A stretch of DNA of 64,000 bases from Apostichopus japonicus. Its lineage: Eukaryota; Echinodermata; Holothuroidea; Aspidochirotida; Stichopodidae. A model generated the notes under the pieces. It ran no database searches and was not told the origin of the DNA. It saw nothing but the letters and a program-made list of their open reading frames with translations. A program made the translations under genes and the position numbers. Of this stretch, positions 36,665 through 48,673 are shown in pieces (position 1 is the first letter of the stretch; each line of letters starts with the position of its first letter). The stretch covers positions 4,548,001 to 4,612,000 of the forward strand of contig NC_092571.1 in assembly GCF_037975245.1 (NCBI RefSeq). Direction: 5' to 3'.

Positions 36665-39221
36665 GGGCGATTCCGTGAAAACAGGGACATGACCCCAAAT
36701 TTTCAAAATCATTTCTGCAGCCTTTTTTGGCTTCTAATATACTATAAACACATTTAGGGTCTGGGTTATGTACTTTTTTTCCAACTATATCACGTTCTTC
36801 TACCAAAAAATGTGAATACCTGACTAATGTTGATTTTTGAGGGAATATTTGAGGAAATAGTATGGATATTTCAAAGTCTCAGATTTCCATATTTGAAAGT
36901 AACCTAAATAAATTTGTTATATATGTATTGGTAGTGCCATTAGTGATATATTAAAATATTAATCACAATTCCTCCAAACAGTTTTGGTTTGTAGGCATAT
37001 ATGGCTGTAACGACACGTAGCTGATTTGAGAGCGTAATGCGAGTTACCGAAAGACCAAGTTTTTAACTTTTTTTTTTCACTGGAGCAGATAATTTCCTGC
37101 CATTTCATATTATGCTTCTAGTCAAAGTAAAGAGTATAAAAATAGTTGAAAGAATTAGAAATGTACCTAGTATATAGATATAAATAGCCATTGAAAACTG
37201 TAATGCGAGTTACCAGTAATGCGAGTTACCGCTGTAATGCGAGTTACCACATATTATTCCAATCTCACTTGCAGTACTACTGATCAACAAAACAATACAG
37301 CGCACTAAATACTTATATAAGGTGTGCACAGTAGTTGCTTCCTGTACCCAGAATGCACTGCAACCTCCATTACATCACATGTGACCCTTAAGACAGTTTC
37401 AACAGACATTGATGATTTTATCACCTGACCTTTGTGGAATCACGGACCTTCCAAGTTGCATTCAACTGTGACATCATCAAATGAGTAAAGTTAGCCTATT
37501 CTTTCTTCATTTTAACACTAGCATTTTCATGGGATATTAATTGCTTAGTACAATATTTAGGACAAATTGTGAGAGCTTAGGTTATATTAGTCTGTAGCCT
37601 ATCACATAGTAATCTATATGTTCAAGGATGGGCAAATATTGTAAATCATGACCATTATAATGTGCCTAACATCTTGATGGAAATTAGTCTTGATGTGAAA
37701 GCTGATGCTGCCAAGGGTGTGGGCACCTCAGAATTAGTGGGGTGGGCAGAGGGGATGGGACGGACAGGGAGTTTGCATAGGGGATGATTGGGGCTGCTGG
37801 GGGGGGATGGGGCAGGATTGTGGAGGCTTGGTCAGTTGGAATAGATTGGTGTGGTTTACCAATTCAAATGTGTGTTCCCCAAATATCATGATGTGCAAAC
37901 CCCTTTCCCCAATATGAGTGTCTTATCACTACAATGTGAAAATCAACCTTTACTCCAAAGCATTTCAAATCCCCAAATTACACAAAATAAGGCAGGCCAC
38001 CGGATTTCACAGGAATTGATAACTGGAAATGGCCAAACCCCAGGGATGACAAAACTTTCTATCGACGAAGCCAGATGATAAAGAAGTTGGGAACACCTTT
38101 GATTGCTAATAGTTGTGGCCAATTCAAGTTTGCATCAAAATTCTAATTTGATACAAAACACCATCCATTCAAGGTTATCTAAAATGGCCATATATAGCTA
38201 CCACCTTGCCCTCATACCGCATTATGAAACATCTATTGTGTTATTGTTGATAATGTTATTATACTGATAGAATTAGGAACAAGGATTGTTTTATTAGTTT
38301 CATGCTTTTCCTAAGAACCCTAAATACAAATTTCCAAAGAACCAATCACTAATTAACATGCCAAAGAAACTTTTCTTGTAATTCACTATATAAGCTGTGA
38401 ACCTGTTTAACTTTCAGTAGATGTTTTGATACATTAAAATGGAAGAGGAGAGCTACCAGTTTGCTTGGATTAGCTTCATTGGAAATTTGGATTGATAATT
38501 CAAGAGTGTACATTGCAATCTTGTAAGTCAACAATTTTGGATTAGCTTGATTGGAAATATGGATTGATAATTCAATAGTGTATTGCAATCTTGTTAGTCA
38601 ACAATTCTTCAGTTGATTTTCTGGTTCAATCAACTTCGATTATTATTGATATAATTGTCAGGATGTTTTGCAAATTGTTGCAAAATGTTGTTAAAAGTTT
38701 TGGAAAGAGTTTTACAGTTTCTAAGAGTTTCCAAGAGTTTCAAAAATGGCTTTGGAGCATATCTCTTTCAAAGAATTTGATGAATAAAGAGCAAAATCGA
38801 TGACTGGAAAAAGTGTAATGCGAGTTACCGTAATGCGAGTTACCAGACTTTCCCCCCCTCAGTACCACATCTGAAGTTGTTTCATATTTTCTACTGCTGA
38901 TTTATAAACATCAGTAGGGTAGATATCTTGTACATGTATGCAATTGAAGAAATCATTCTTTGTTTGAGCACAGTGCCATTTTGTACCGGTGTCAATTTTT
39001 CAGGTGTCCTTTTTCCGTAATGCGAGTTACCGATATTTGGAAGCGCACCATACATTAAGGCGAACACAATGATAATTCTTGATGATTTCATATTGTAGCT
39101 ATGAATGTTGGGTATAACACCACAGAAAATTGAGGAGTTACACTAACCCATATTCGAGCCACAGCACTTGGATTATAAAAAAACAGCAAAAAGTGTAATG
39201 CGAGTTACCATGGAATCGCCC
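36665..39221. mobile_element. 2.6-kb nested element with eight scattered 15-bp motifs
   Basis: The left end GGGCGATTCCGTG and the reverse complement of the right end GGGCGATTCCATG match. Both are flanked by TACT (36661-36664 and 39222-39225), a possible 4-bp target duplication. Inside, GTAATGCGAGTTACC occurs at 37034, 37200, 37216, 37234, 38815, 38830, 39017 and 39195, always in the same orientation. The last copy abuts the right end. No open frame with a recognisable product is present, so it is presumably non-autonomous. The superfamily is unknown. Confidence 0.7.
38460..38612. repeat. two-copy tandem repeat inside the 2.6-kb element
   Basis: A unit of about 75 bases starting TTGGATTAGCTTCATTGGAA and ending near TTAGTCAACAATT occurs twice in succession with few differences. 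Confidence 0.85.
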
Positions 39222-40011
39222 TACTATATATGACCGAAAGTAGTTTTTATTTTTTTCTCTCGAAATGAAGTACTAGACGGACTGCATCCGTAATGAAATT
39301 TGGTTTGCATCTTGTGTATGAGTTAAGCCAAGAGCCTGTCCCATATGATTTCACCCCATTTAGCCCAGAAGGTTTGACCCCTTAAAGTTACTTAGACCAT
39401 CTAGGTCATTCACAAAAAAATTGTCAGCTCAACCCCAGTGGTCGGGTTCGGACCCCAGACCCCCTGAAAAAGACCCCCTGGGCGGGTTAAATTCACCCCA
39501 TCTAGCCCATGGACCAAACTTTGTCAGAAGGAAGTAGTATGGTTGTACATTACAAAAAAGGCAAAACTGACAAAATTCCTGGTCGGGAAGGGGTTGTCAG
39601 ACCCCCCACTAAGTCACCCCCAGTCGGGTTGATTTCACCCCATCTAGCCCATGGACCAAACTTTGGCAAAAGGAAGTAGCATGGTAGTATGTTACAAATA
39701 TGGAAAAACTGACAAACTTGTTGGTCGGGAAGGTGATGTCAGACCCCCACAAAGTTTACCCTGACCCACCCCCCAAAAGGCGGGTTGATTTCACCCCATC
39801 TAGCCCATGGACCAAACTTTGTCAGAAGGAAGTAGTATGGCTGTACATTACAAAAAAGGCAAAACTGACAAAATTCCTGGTCGGGAAGGGGTTGTCAGAC
39901 CCCCCACTAAGTCACCCCAGTCGGGTTGATTTCACCCCATCTAGCCCATGGACCAAACTTTGGCAAAACCAAACTTTGTCAAAAGGTAGTAGTATGGATG
40001 TACATTACAAA

Positions 40012-41405
40012 TAGGTTGGCCGGTTTTTACCGGGCGGTTTTTACCGCCCGGTAAAAACAAGTTTTTTACCGGTCTTTACCGGGAGGTTTTTCCCACCTAT
40101 AAGTGGGAAAAACTGGGAAAAACCGGGAAAAACCTCAAATTATATAGAATTCCTAAAAACTCATGTGGAACTTGTGGAGGAGCATAGAATCTACAAGAAA
40201 ATGGCATCTTATGGTAGGGGGTTGGGTTACATCCAAAGAACAGCTATGATCTATAACTTGTGAGTTTACCGATTAGACTATTATAAATAATTCAAATAAA
40301 TAATATATTGGATGCTCAAATCAACCAACTTTGTTTTCCTATCGAGATGCATAATTCCATTATCTAGAGAATGGACTCGTATCAAACTGTTGGTGCCTCC
40401 TAGGGCTATGGTTCGTCATATTATACATGCCACATTAGTCCGCTCAGATCCAAATGATGATTCACATCCAAGAACGATCACTTCATGTCTGCGATAAATT
40501 GTACTCTGTTCACACTTCGCACTAGGCACTGTACTATGCTTATATTGCTTATAGGCACTGTACTAAGTGACTGTTGTGACATCAACTAATTTGAGAATAG
40601 GTAACAATTGGAACAGTTACTTGTGTTGTTGATACTCCTACCTCTTCAGTTAGCCTATACACAGGAAGTGCCCAGTATCACCTCACCTGTCCACCTCAAA
40701 GTGTTTAATCACTCATGCATGAAGTTGTATCATAATTGGACCATGTTTGCATAAGGTAAACAGTTTGGTTGTGCGAATGGCTCCATAGGGCCATTGTGCG
40801 TTTAATACTTTAATTGGGCCCATGTGCCTTACAAAGTTTCAAAGCAGTTTCTATTGAGCCCCCTGGATTGAAGTTCACCTCAATAAACTGTTGCCTACTG
40901 TATTAATGGAATGAACTGTCTGAGCACATAATATTATATTATTATATGGTTCCTTGTCCATTTGAGGCTTTGGATGCCATGGTTCGCCACTTCGTTCTAT
41001 CCTCCGCTGTTCATGCCACATAATAGGCCTGAAGAATTTAGGAGGGGTGAATGTCCCAGTGTAGACCTATAATGGTTTGGGCAATAGGCAATGCATACTG
41101 CTAAAGAGATCGTGACAGAATAACTATACATGTGCAATACGAAAACTACTCTTTTTTCCACAAAAAGTAGAATAAGAATGTGATAAAATAGCTCAAAATG
41201 AAGCTAAGATACTCCCATATTCAATAAAATATGCCTGTCATGAAACAATATTGTGCCTACTGATGACCCTGCATTTTACGGACAATTAATACTAGTTTTC
41301 GAGAAGGAGGCGGTTTTTACCGGTATTTACCAGTTTTTCCCGGTTTTTACCTGGTTTTTACCGCTTAGTGGGAAAAACAGGTTTCCTGGGAAAATGCCAA
41401 CCCTG
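40012..41405. mobile_element. 1.4-kb hAT-like element nested in the foldback arm
   Basis: The left end TAGGTTGGCCGG and the reverse complement of the right end CAGGGTTGGCAT are related. The flanks have the perfect 8-bp duplication ATTACAAA (40004-40011 and 41406-41413), and the interrupted 141-bp repeat reads on across it. Subterminal GGTTTTTACCGG-type repeats occur at both ends in palindromic arrangement. No transposase is seen, so it is non-autonomous. Confidence 0.85.
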
Positions 41406-41689
41406 ATTACAAAAAGTAAAACTGACAAAATTCCCAGTCGAGGAGGTGTTGTCAGACCCCAACAAATGTCACCCTCACCCACCCCAAAAGGCGGGTTGAT
41501 TTCACCCCATCTTAGCCCACAGACTTAACTTTGTCGAAAGGAATTAGTATGTCTGTACATTAAAATAAAGGAAAATCTGACAAAATTGCTGGTCGGGAAG
41601 GGGTTTTCAGACCCCCCCAAAAGGTGCCCCCACCCAGCCAATTCAATTCACGCAATCTAATCATAGACCAGAATTTTGTTTAAAGAAAG

Positions 41690-43795
41690 TATTCAAGACA
41701 TTGTATTATAAAACATGGAAAAACTTACCGAATGGTCTGAAAGCAAAGATGTACCCATTCTGGTCACATGGGCCACTTTTGTATTTGTGTAACATAATAT
41801 ATACCGTAAAAGCAAGAAATGGATACATGTAGAACCAGGAACAAATGTTAAATATGAAAAGTTTTACACTTGTAAAGCAGATTCCTTTGCATGAAAAATG
41901 TAGAAAATAACAACATGCTTTCAACAGGACCAGTCCCAGTTCATGTTGGTAGCATAAGTTTGCTTGTTCAACATGGTTGTTTGGACTGGCAATTACCATA
42001 CTTGTGTCTTCAATATGACAAACAGTCATGGAAAACTATAATAATTATTATTTAACAAGATAATTTAATTTAGGAAATACCATCCACAAAAGAGGAAATA
42101 GTTACAGCTAGAACCCCACCAAACATTGCATTTGAACAAACATGGCAAAGTGGCCTCACTCAGTTTTAAGGCCCTTCTGTTATTGGGCACAATGCGATTT
42201 AAAGGTTTTAAAATACAAATGGTTATTCTTAAAAGTCTATATTGTCTTTTTGATTAGTTCCTATGATACAGTACGTCTCTGTCATTGTTCACCATCAGGT
42301 CACTTACATAATTCTGTTGTGTCCATCTTATCAATCCACCTCTTCTGCAAATATTTTAAGTAAAGTGTGATTTGTAAACAAATTGCTAAGGTAAAGCTCA
42401 CCAGTTACAGGATTTTCGACAGATAAACCGCAGAACTTTATGAAGCCCCGATCAAGATTGATTTGCCAAATTTGGGTTCAAAATGTGAAAATTATTAGAT
42501 ATAAAAATAAAGGGAAATCCAGATATCTGATTTTTCAGACAAGTAGTGTCTGCACGATTTGAATAATGCACTTATTTTCCAGCATTCTTGTCTGGAACAC
42601 AACTTTTTTGGGGTGGTCTGAAAGGGGAAGGGTACACCCGCCACAACACCCCCTAAATCAGACACTAAATACAGATCAAATAGTTGAAATATGCTCTTGG
42701 TTTTTTTTTTTTTTTTTTTTTTGGGGGGGGGGAATACTGCCTTTTCACCTATGATGTAAATCAAATTAAACTTCCAGATTTTGTAAATATTCCTTGATTT
42801 CAACCAAATAATCTTTATACTGGCATATGTTACCAATTGTAGGTTTAAAAAGAAACAATATGAGTACTTAATTATTGGTTGCAATAGTACAATGTGAGCT
42901 ACTATAGAAATCTAACCCATAGGATATATATATATTTAAGGAAATGCCAAAAATGAAATGAAAACAATTGCACAAGGAAAGTATGCATTCGTAACACAAA
43001 AACAGCTGAAGCATTGGAGGGGGGCAGCTTCAATAATATAATTGAGTGGTCAAGCCTCCCCCCAAATAAACTTCTTTGATTAACCAATTATAGATCTGTC
43101 ATATCTATAACTATTTGAAAAGGCTTCAGAAATTAGAAGAATGTTCCTATTAACGATTTCTAATATGCCAAAGGGTCCCCATTTTTTTTTGTTCCACCTC
43201 TGCTGTAACACCATATATTATGGGACCGAGCAGATAACTGGGTTGCAGGCCATTAACTATAGCAGGTCTTATTTTTTACATGAATAAAACATGGGTATAG
43301 AGCAATTTGGTGAAAGTGGAGGACCAACTATGGTCACATAACAGGATGTGGGCAAGGTTGTACAGTAATACAGACATAAGACAAAGAGGGTCAATGTATT
43401 GTCTTATGAATTAAAACATTTCCAGCAAAAGGCAGGAGAAACTCCTCCCACAAGATTCTCATCTATATCAGTATGTTTATTAGGCCAAGGATGCCTACCC
43501 ATAATTTTTACTTAGGTGCTATAGTAAACAAAATCAAAATGTTTTAAACTGACCAAAAACAGGAGCATCATTGTGTTTCAGTCACTTCCTTGCCTAGCAA
43601 CTTTGGACTGCTTGTCACCAAAAAAGATGAAGCAATTAAGAAAGGCAAGCCATAATGGACATTGAAGGCTCTTTGAAATTACATAGAATATCTCCTCTCA
43701 TAAATATAATCATTAAATATTTATTTTTGTAATAATTATGTTTATATTTTTATCATCTCAGTTCATGGGTAAAAGACACTGGGTAGGGGCTCTTT
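41690..43795. other. core of the foldback element
   Basis: Mostly AT-rich unique sequence between the two arms. A large part (about 42640-43795) recurs inverted at about 62845-64000 and is nearly identical by eye. The 61-codon frame at 42902-43087 (minus) is preserved in the second copy only because the DNA is; it resembles nothing I know. A T-run followed by a G-run sits near 42702-42732. Confidence 0.6.
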
Positions 43796-45918
43796 GTAGG
43801 GGTCTGACAACCCCTTCCGAACAGCAATTTTGTCAGATATTCCTTTTTTTAACGTACAGACATACTACCTTCTTTTGACAAAATTTGGTCTATGGGCTAG
43901 AAGGGGTGAAATCAACCCGCCTTTTGGGGTTGGGTGAGGGTGCCCTTTGTGGGGGGTCTGACAACACCTTCCCGACTGGGAATTTTGCCAGTTTTACACT
44001 TTTTGTAATGTACATCCATACTACTTCCTTTTGACAAAGTTTGGTCCATGGGCTAGATGGGATGAAATCAACCCTACTGGGGGTGACTTAGTGGGGGGTC
44101 TGACAACCCCTTCCCGACTGGGAATTTTGTCAGTTTTACACTTTTTGTTATGTACATCCATACAACTACCTTTTGACAAAGTTTGGTATTGCAAAAGTTT
44201 GGTCCATGGGCTAGATGGGGTGAAATCAACCCAACTGGGGGTGACGTAGTTGGGGGTCTGACAACCCCTTCCCGACCAGGAATTTTGTCAGTTTTGCCTT
44301 TTTTGTAATGCAGCCATACTACTTCCTTCTGACAAAGTTTGGTCCATAGGCTAGATGAGGTGAAATCAACCTGACTGGGGGTGACTTAGTGGGGGGTCTG
44401 ACAACCCCTTCCCGACCAGGAATTTTGTCAGTTTTGCACTTTTTGTAATGTACATCCATACAACTACCTTTTGACAAAGTTTGGTATTGCCAAAGTTTGG
44501 TCCATGGGCTAGATGGGGTGAAATCAACCCGACTGGGGGTGACCTAGTTGGGGGTCTGACAACCCCTTCCCGACTGGGAATTTTGTCAGTTTTGCCTTTT
44601 TTGTAATGTACAGCCATACTACTTCCTTCTGACAAAGTTTGGTCCATGGGCTAGATGGGGTGAAATCAACCCGACTGGGGTGACTTAGTGGGGGGTCTGA
44701 CAACCCCTTCCCGACCAGGAATTTTGTCAGTTTTGCCTTTTTTGTAATGTACAGCCATACTACTTCCTTATGACAAAGTTTGGTCCATGGGCTAGATAGG
44801 GTGAAATTAACCCGACTGGGGGTGACTTAGTGGGGGGTCTGACAACCCCTTCCCAACCAGGAATTTTGTCAGTTTTGCCTTTTTTGTAATGTACAGCCAT
44901 ACTACTTCCTTCTGACAAAGTTTGGTCCATGGGCTAGATGGGGTGAAATTAACCCGTCCGGGGGGTATTTTTCAGGGGGTCTGGGGTCCGAACCCGACCA
45001 CTGGGGTTAAGCTGACAATTTTTTTGTGAATGACCTAGATGGTCTAAGTAACTTTAAGGGGTCAAACCTTCTGGGCTAAATGGGGTGAAATCATATGGGA
45101 CAGGCTCCCAGACTAAGTGTAAGTACGTACAATCATATATATGATCCACATCGATATGGGTTCACTGGGTTTCCATTTGGCCTGTTTCCTACAAGATTTC
45201 TAACTGCAGGTGCGTAGGCAAGGGAGGGGGGGGGATGAAGGGTGGAGACCGCCCTCCCCATGGAGCATATTTTTTTTTGATATTTTCTAAGATATCGAAG
45301 TTTTATAGTAACAGTTATAAGAGGTTTTAATATTTGTACACCAATAATTTAACTGTGTCTGAATTTTCAAAAATTCCTTGACCAACATTCTTCATCATAC
45401 TTCCCTCTACTCGTGCAATTGACCGGTCTATTAGGGGTTGAGGGGGGGTTTTCTAAATTGGTTGTCCATAGATGAAATTTTGTGCAACATTATGGGTATG
45501 TTTTGAAGTGAATTTATTATTCAAATTCTGAACAAATAATGGGCTTAAAACCTTGAAAAGTGGGGCGGACGGGTGTTGTGAGGCGTTACATAGAATTACC
45601 TACAAAGGCAATGATCCACAGGAGATGCAATGAGGTCGAACATGATGTGTGACTGGTGACAATCTTGAAAAAAAGGTTATGAATGAAAAAAAAACCTATT
45701 AGGAAAACTTGGTTCTCAGGCAAAAGTGTACATCTGGTTGGTCATTTCCAAGCCCGAGAAGTGCCATTTCCGGTGATTTGGGGGGCTATCAAAACCAGAA
45801 ATTTTCTTGTACACTGCGGGCCAACCAATGGTGGCGCTCCGCTTTGATAGTAATTTGCCTGCATCCAAGCAAATGTCCCCCCCAATATTTGAAACAGATC
45901 GCCGCCCCTGTTAACAAT

Positions 45919-47540
45919 GATTATTAAACAGTGAAAACCACCAATTCAATTTTGAGTTCTCAAATATTGACTCTGATAAAAACTAACTGAACTTCAATAA
46001 CATATTTAGTTTTAAGCCATAATTCATTGTGAATGAATTATTGTCCATATCTCAACAACACCGTAGAAAACTTGAAATGACCATGTTCATTCACCACATT
46101 TGGTGCTTCAAGTTTGACTTAAGTTATACCTTGGTAGCATAATTGTCTACATTATAAGCATGATTATACTGTATGATAACTCACGTAACATGGTAACTCA
46201 CGTTACCATTTGCATCACCTACCCTACTTAACATAGTGGGGTGCACATCATTTCTTTACTTGTTTCACATTTCGGGGTGATGAGTAGAAACCCAAATCCA
46301 ATTATGAGATTTTTAGTAGTGTCATATTTGATGTATGGGGAAAAATATTAATTTTTGTTACTCACGTTACATCAGCTGATAGAGGTTTGAATAAAGCAAA
46401 TATTGATTATTTTTGATTATATATTCAAAAGGTTGGTAGTGATATCTGAAGTTAGTGCACTATGTAAGCAATAAATGTACAAATCAGTTGAGTATTACCA
46501 TTAATTTCTTAGGAGAACAAAAACAAATCTTTTAATAATTTGTGCACAAAATTTGCATTACAGCATCCTTTCACTTCATATGCAAAATTCTACAACAAAA
46601 AAATCAATATTTAGGAAGGTATCATATTGATTCCACAAACTTGGATATGTTTACAACAACATTTAACCAATGACAAGATGTGATTGCAGAATTTATATTT
46701 TGAGCCCATGTACACTTTTTCATGGAAATGCCCTCCTGCTTTAATTCTCTTCTTGAAGAGGGCAAATTTCATCTATTAAGCTCTGGCATCTGGTTCTATC
46801 AACGTTGCCTTCAAGTAAAGTGTACTGTATACACCTATACTGCGTTTGTTTTCCCTGAGTGTGGTTTTCACTGCGCTGTGGAGATTGCAACGATCACAGA
46901 TTTTACCCTTCTGTGTTTTATAATTATTCAAGTGCTCAATAGTGTTATGCAATACTTACTTCCTGCTCATTGGCTGATTGAAATTCTAACGAATTACCAA
47001 CTAGGCTGATGGACATTGTGTGGAAATTTACATATGAAAATGCCACAGAATTAGTAAATATGCATGAGAAACTGGACAAATAAGTATTTGCTGACAGAGT
47101 AGTGATCTAATGAATGCCAGGAATTGCCCTGATAGCATTAAACACTGAATCCTACTGTAATATACCGGAGCTTGCAGCAGATAACTGGAATTTTTCCTTA
47201 TAATAGGGGTAGGAACCGGAAGGGACGAGGTGGCCCTTGCACTGTAGGTCCAAATCTGGGACTCCACCTTAAGGTTTGGAGGACTACTTTGAAGGATTAC
47301 TTGTGCCTAAACTTTCACTCGTCAGCTTAAAAAAACAGTTTAACCCCACTTATGGGCCCGATAAAGGCAATCCCTGTTTTTTTATTTTTCAGTTGGTAAA
47401 GATTGCCCGATATCCCCCTTCCCCCACCCCTATGTATAATGCTCTGGCAACATCCCTGTGAACCAACTACCAAGTACTACTGTAAACAAAATAACACTAT
47501 AGAGATCATTTGTTGGACAATAGCCTACTTATTGACTGGT
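45919..47540. other. unassigned DNA with GTTACTCACG-type motifs
   Basis: No gene is supported. GGTAACTCACGTTACC (about 46188-46205) and TTACTCACGTTACATC (about 46360-46374) resemble, in reverse orientation, the scattered motif of the 2.6-kb element but differ at the centre. Confidence 0.45.
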
Positions 47541-47645
47541 CAAGCGGTAACGGAGGGACATTTGACTGTATTACTGACACATTTTGTTTCTCTCTGCATT
47601 AGCTTGGGTGATTATTTTGCAATTTCTTGTGTGGTTATCTAGACA

Positions 47646-48118
47646 CATAGGCGTAGGAGGCGGGGGGGGGGAAGGGGGCTGTAGCCCCCCAACCAAAATT
47701 TTTGGTGAAAATTCGGGCAAAACGCTGAGAATTTTCAGGCACCTACTGAAAAAAGAATAATTTGCAGTGTAATTTCATTTTTTGGGGTGAAAATTCGGCA
47801 ATATGCTGAGGATTTTTCGGGCACCTACTGAAAGAAGCATATTTTGCAATGTGTTTTTCAATGGTTAAACTTATATTCTTATGATCATTGTTGTTGTAAC
47901 AAATTCCCCAATAATTTTAACAAATATGGAAAGGTAATAAGATGAAAAATGAATGTATGTTATTGGCATGTGATGTTATAACCGATGAATGCCCATATGA
48001 TATGCACAATAACATGTTGAACGTGCGGAGCGCGAACATTTATTTTATTTTTTATTTTATTTTATTTTCGGGCAAGTCTTTACAGCCCCCCAAATCGAAT
48101 TAGGCTACTACGCCTATG
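47646..48118. mobile_element. 473-bp hAT-like MITE
   Basis: The left end CATAGGCGTAGGAG and the reverse complement of the right end CATAGGCGTAGTAG match. The flanks are TCTAGACA (47638-47645) and TCTAAACA (48119-48126), an 8-bp duplication with one mismatch. Two internal copies of a GGTGAAAATTCGG(G)CAA and GGCACCTACTGAAA block are seen. A lone related end (CATAGGCGTACAGG) is at 60593. Confidence 0.8.
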
Positions 48119-48287
48119 TCTAAACAGCTAGTAACTTGCTTCATACCCATATATTTAATTCTTGTGGCTGTTACTGTAGGAAAAATATGGCATGAAAAAC
48201 ATCACGGTAACGGAGGGACACGAAATGAATATGTGTTTCACACTTTCTTTTGAAGATGTCAAATTCACTGTTCTTAAGTTACACTGA

Positions 48288-48673
48288 CAGTGGCGGAGCA
48301 TCCATACAGTCAGAGGGGGCAGATCCCCCCCCCCATTCCACCTGACGGACTCAAATGGACTGCTGGCGCCCTTTTCGGCTTTTTACCACTTTTTACTTAT
48401 TCGTGATTATTGACTTTATTGCGCTCTCAAATACCAATCACAAGAAAAAAATGACATTTTGTTGGTGGCGATGACACCTATTTATTCTTCGTTTATCTGC
48501 AAATTAGCAAGGCCCCCTGGGAAGGGTCAGTTCCGGCGATCTAGGGAGTATCTTTACTCAAAACATTTCTGTACCATCCGCGCCAACCTGTGGTAGCGCT
48601 CGCTTAGATAGTGTTGAAAGCACCCCTACAGACCATTCTCGCCCCCTGACCAATACCCCTAGCTTCGCCACTG
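48288..48673. mobile_element. 386-bp MITE derived from the 8.8-kb element
   Basis: Ends CAGTGGCGGAGCATCC and, reversed, CAGTGGCGAAGCTAGG; flanks TACACTGA (48280-48287) and TGCACTGA (48674-48681), an 8-bp duplication with one mismatch. The first ~210 bases match the reversed right end of the 8.8-kb element (about 13565-13774) and the rest matches its reversed left end (about 5004-5165). It is therefore an internal-deletion copy, inserted in the opposite orientation. Confidence 0.9.

Larger units (their letters stand above)
39338..45107. mobile_element. 5.8-kb foldback element with 141-bp repeat arms
   Basis: The left end GAGCCTGTCCCATATGATTT and the right end are inverted copies. Each arm is a tandem array of about 141-bp units, each with TTGGTCCATGGGCTAGATGG, a (G)GGTCTGACAACCCCTTCCC block and a TTTGTAATGTACAGCCATAC block (right-arm orientation). 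The right arm spans about 43795-45107. The left arm spans 39338-40011 and resumes at 41406-41690 after an insertion. The core between the arms (about 41.7-43.79 kb) has no recognisable gene. It lies inside the 9.6-kb hAT-like element. The exact ends and target duplication are not settled. Confidence 0.85.
36308..45910. mobile_element. 9.6-kb hAT-like element, host of nested insertions
   Basis: The left end CATGGGCGGCGATC and the reverse complement of the right end CAGGGGCGGCGATC form the terminal inverted repeat. Both flanks carry the perfect 8-bp duplication TTAACAAT (36300-36307 and 45911-45918). Subterminal blocks with GAAGTGCCATTTCC, a GGGGGGC run and GGTGGCGCT occur near both ends (about 36495-36577 and 45755-45838) and resemble the subterminal sequence of the 8.8-kb element at 5 kb. 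No transposase is visible. Most of its length is two later insertions. Confidence 0.85.

Noticed and set aside
42902-43087. A 61-codon frame that is identical in the copy at 63553-63738
   Set aside because: Identity reflects two copies of the same mobile element; the peptide has no recognisable features and no supporting neighbours.
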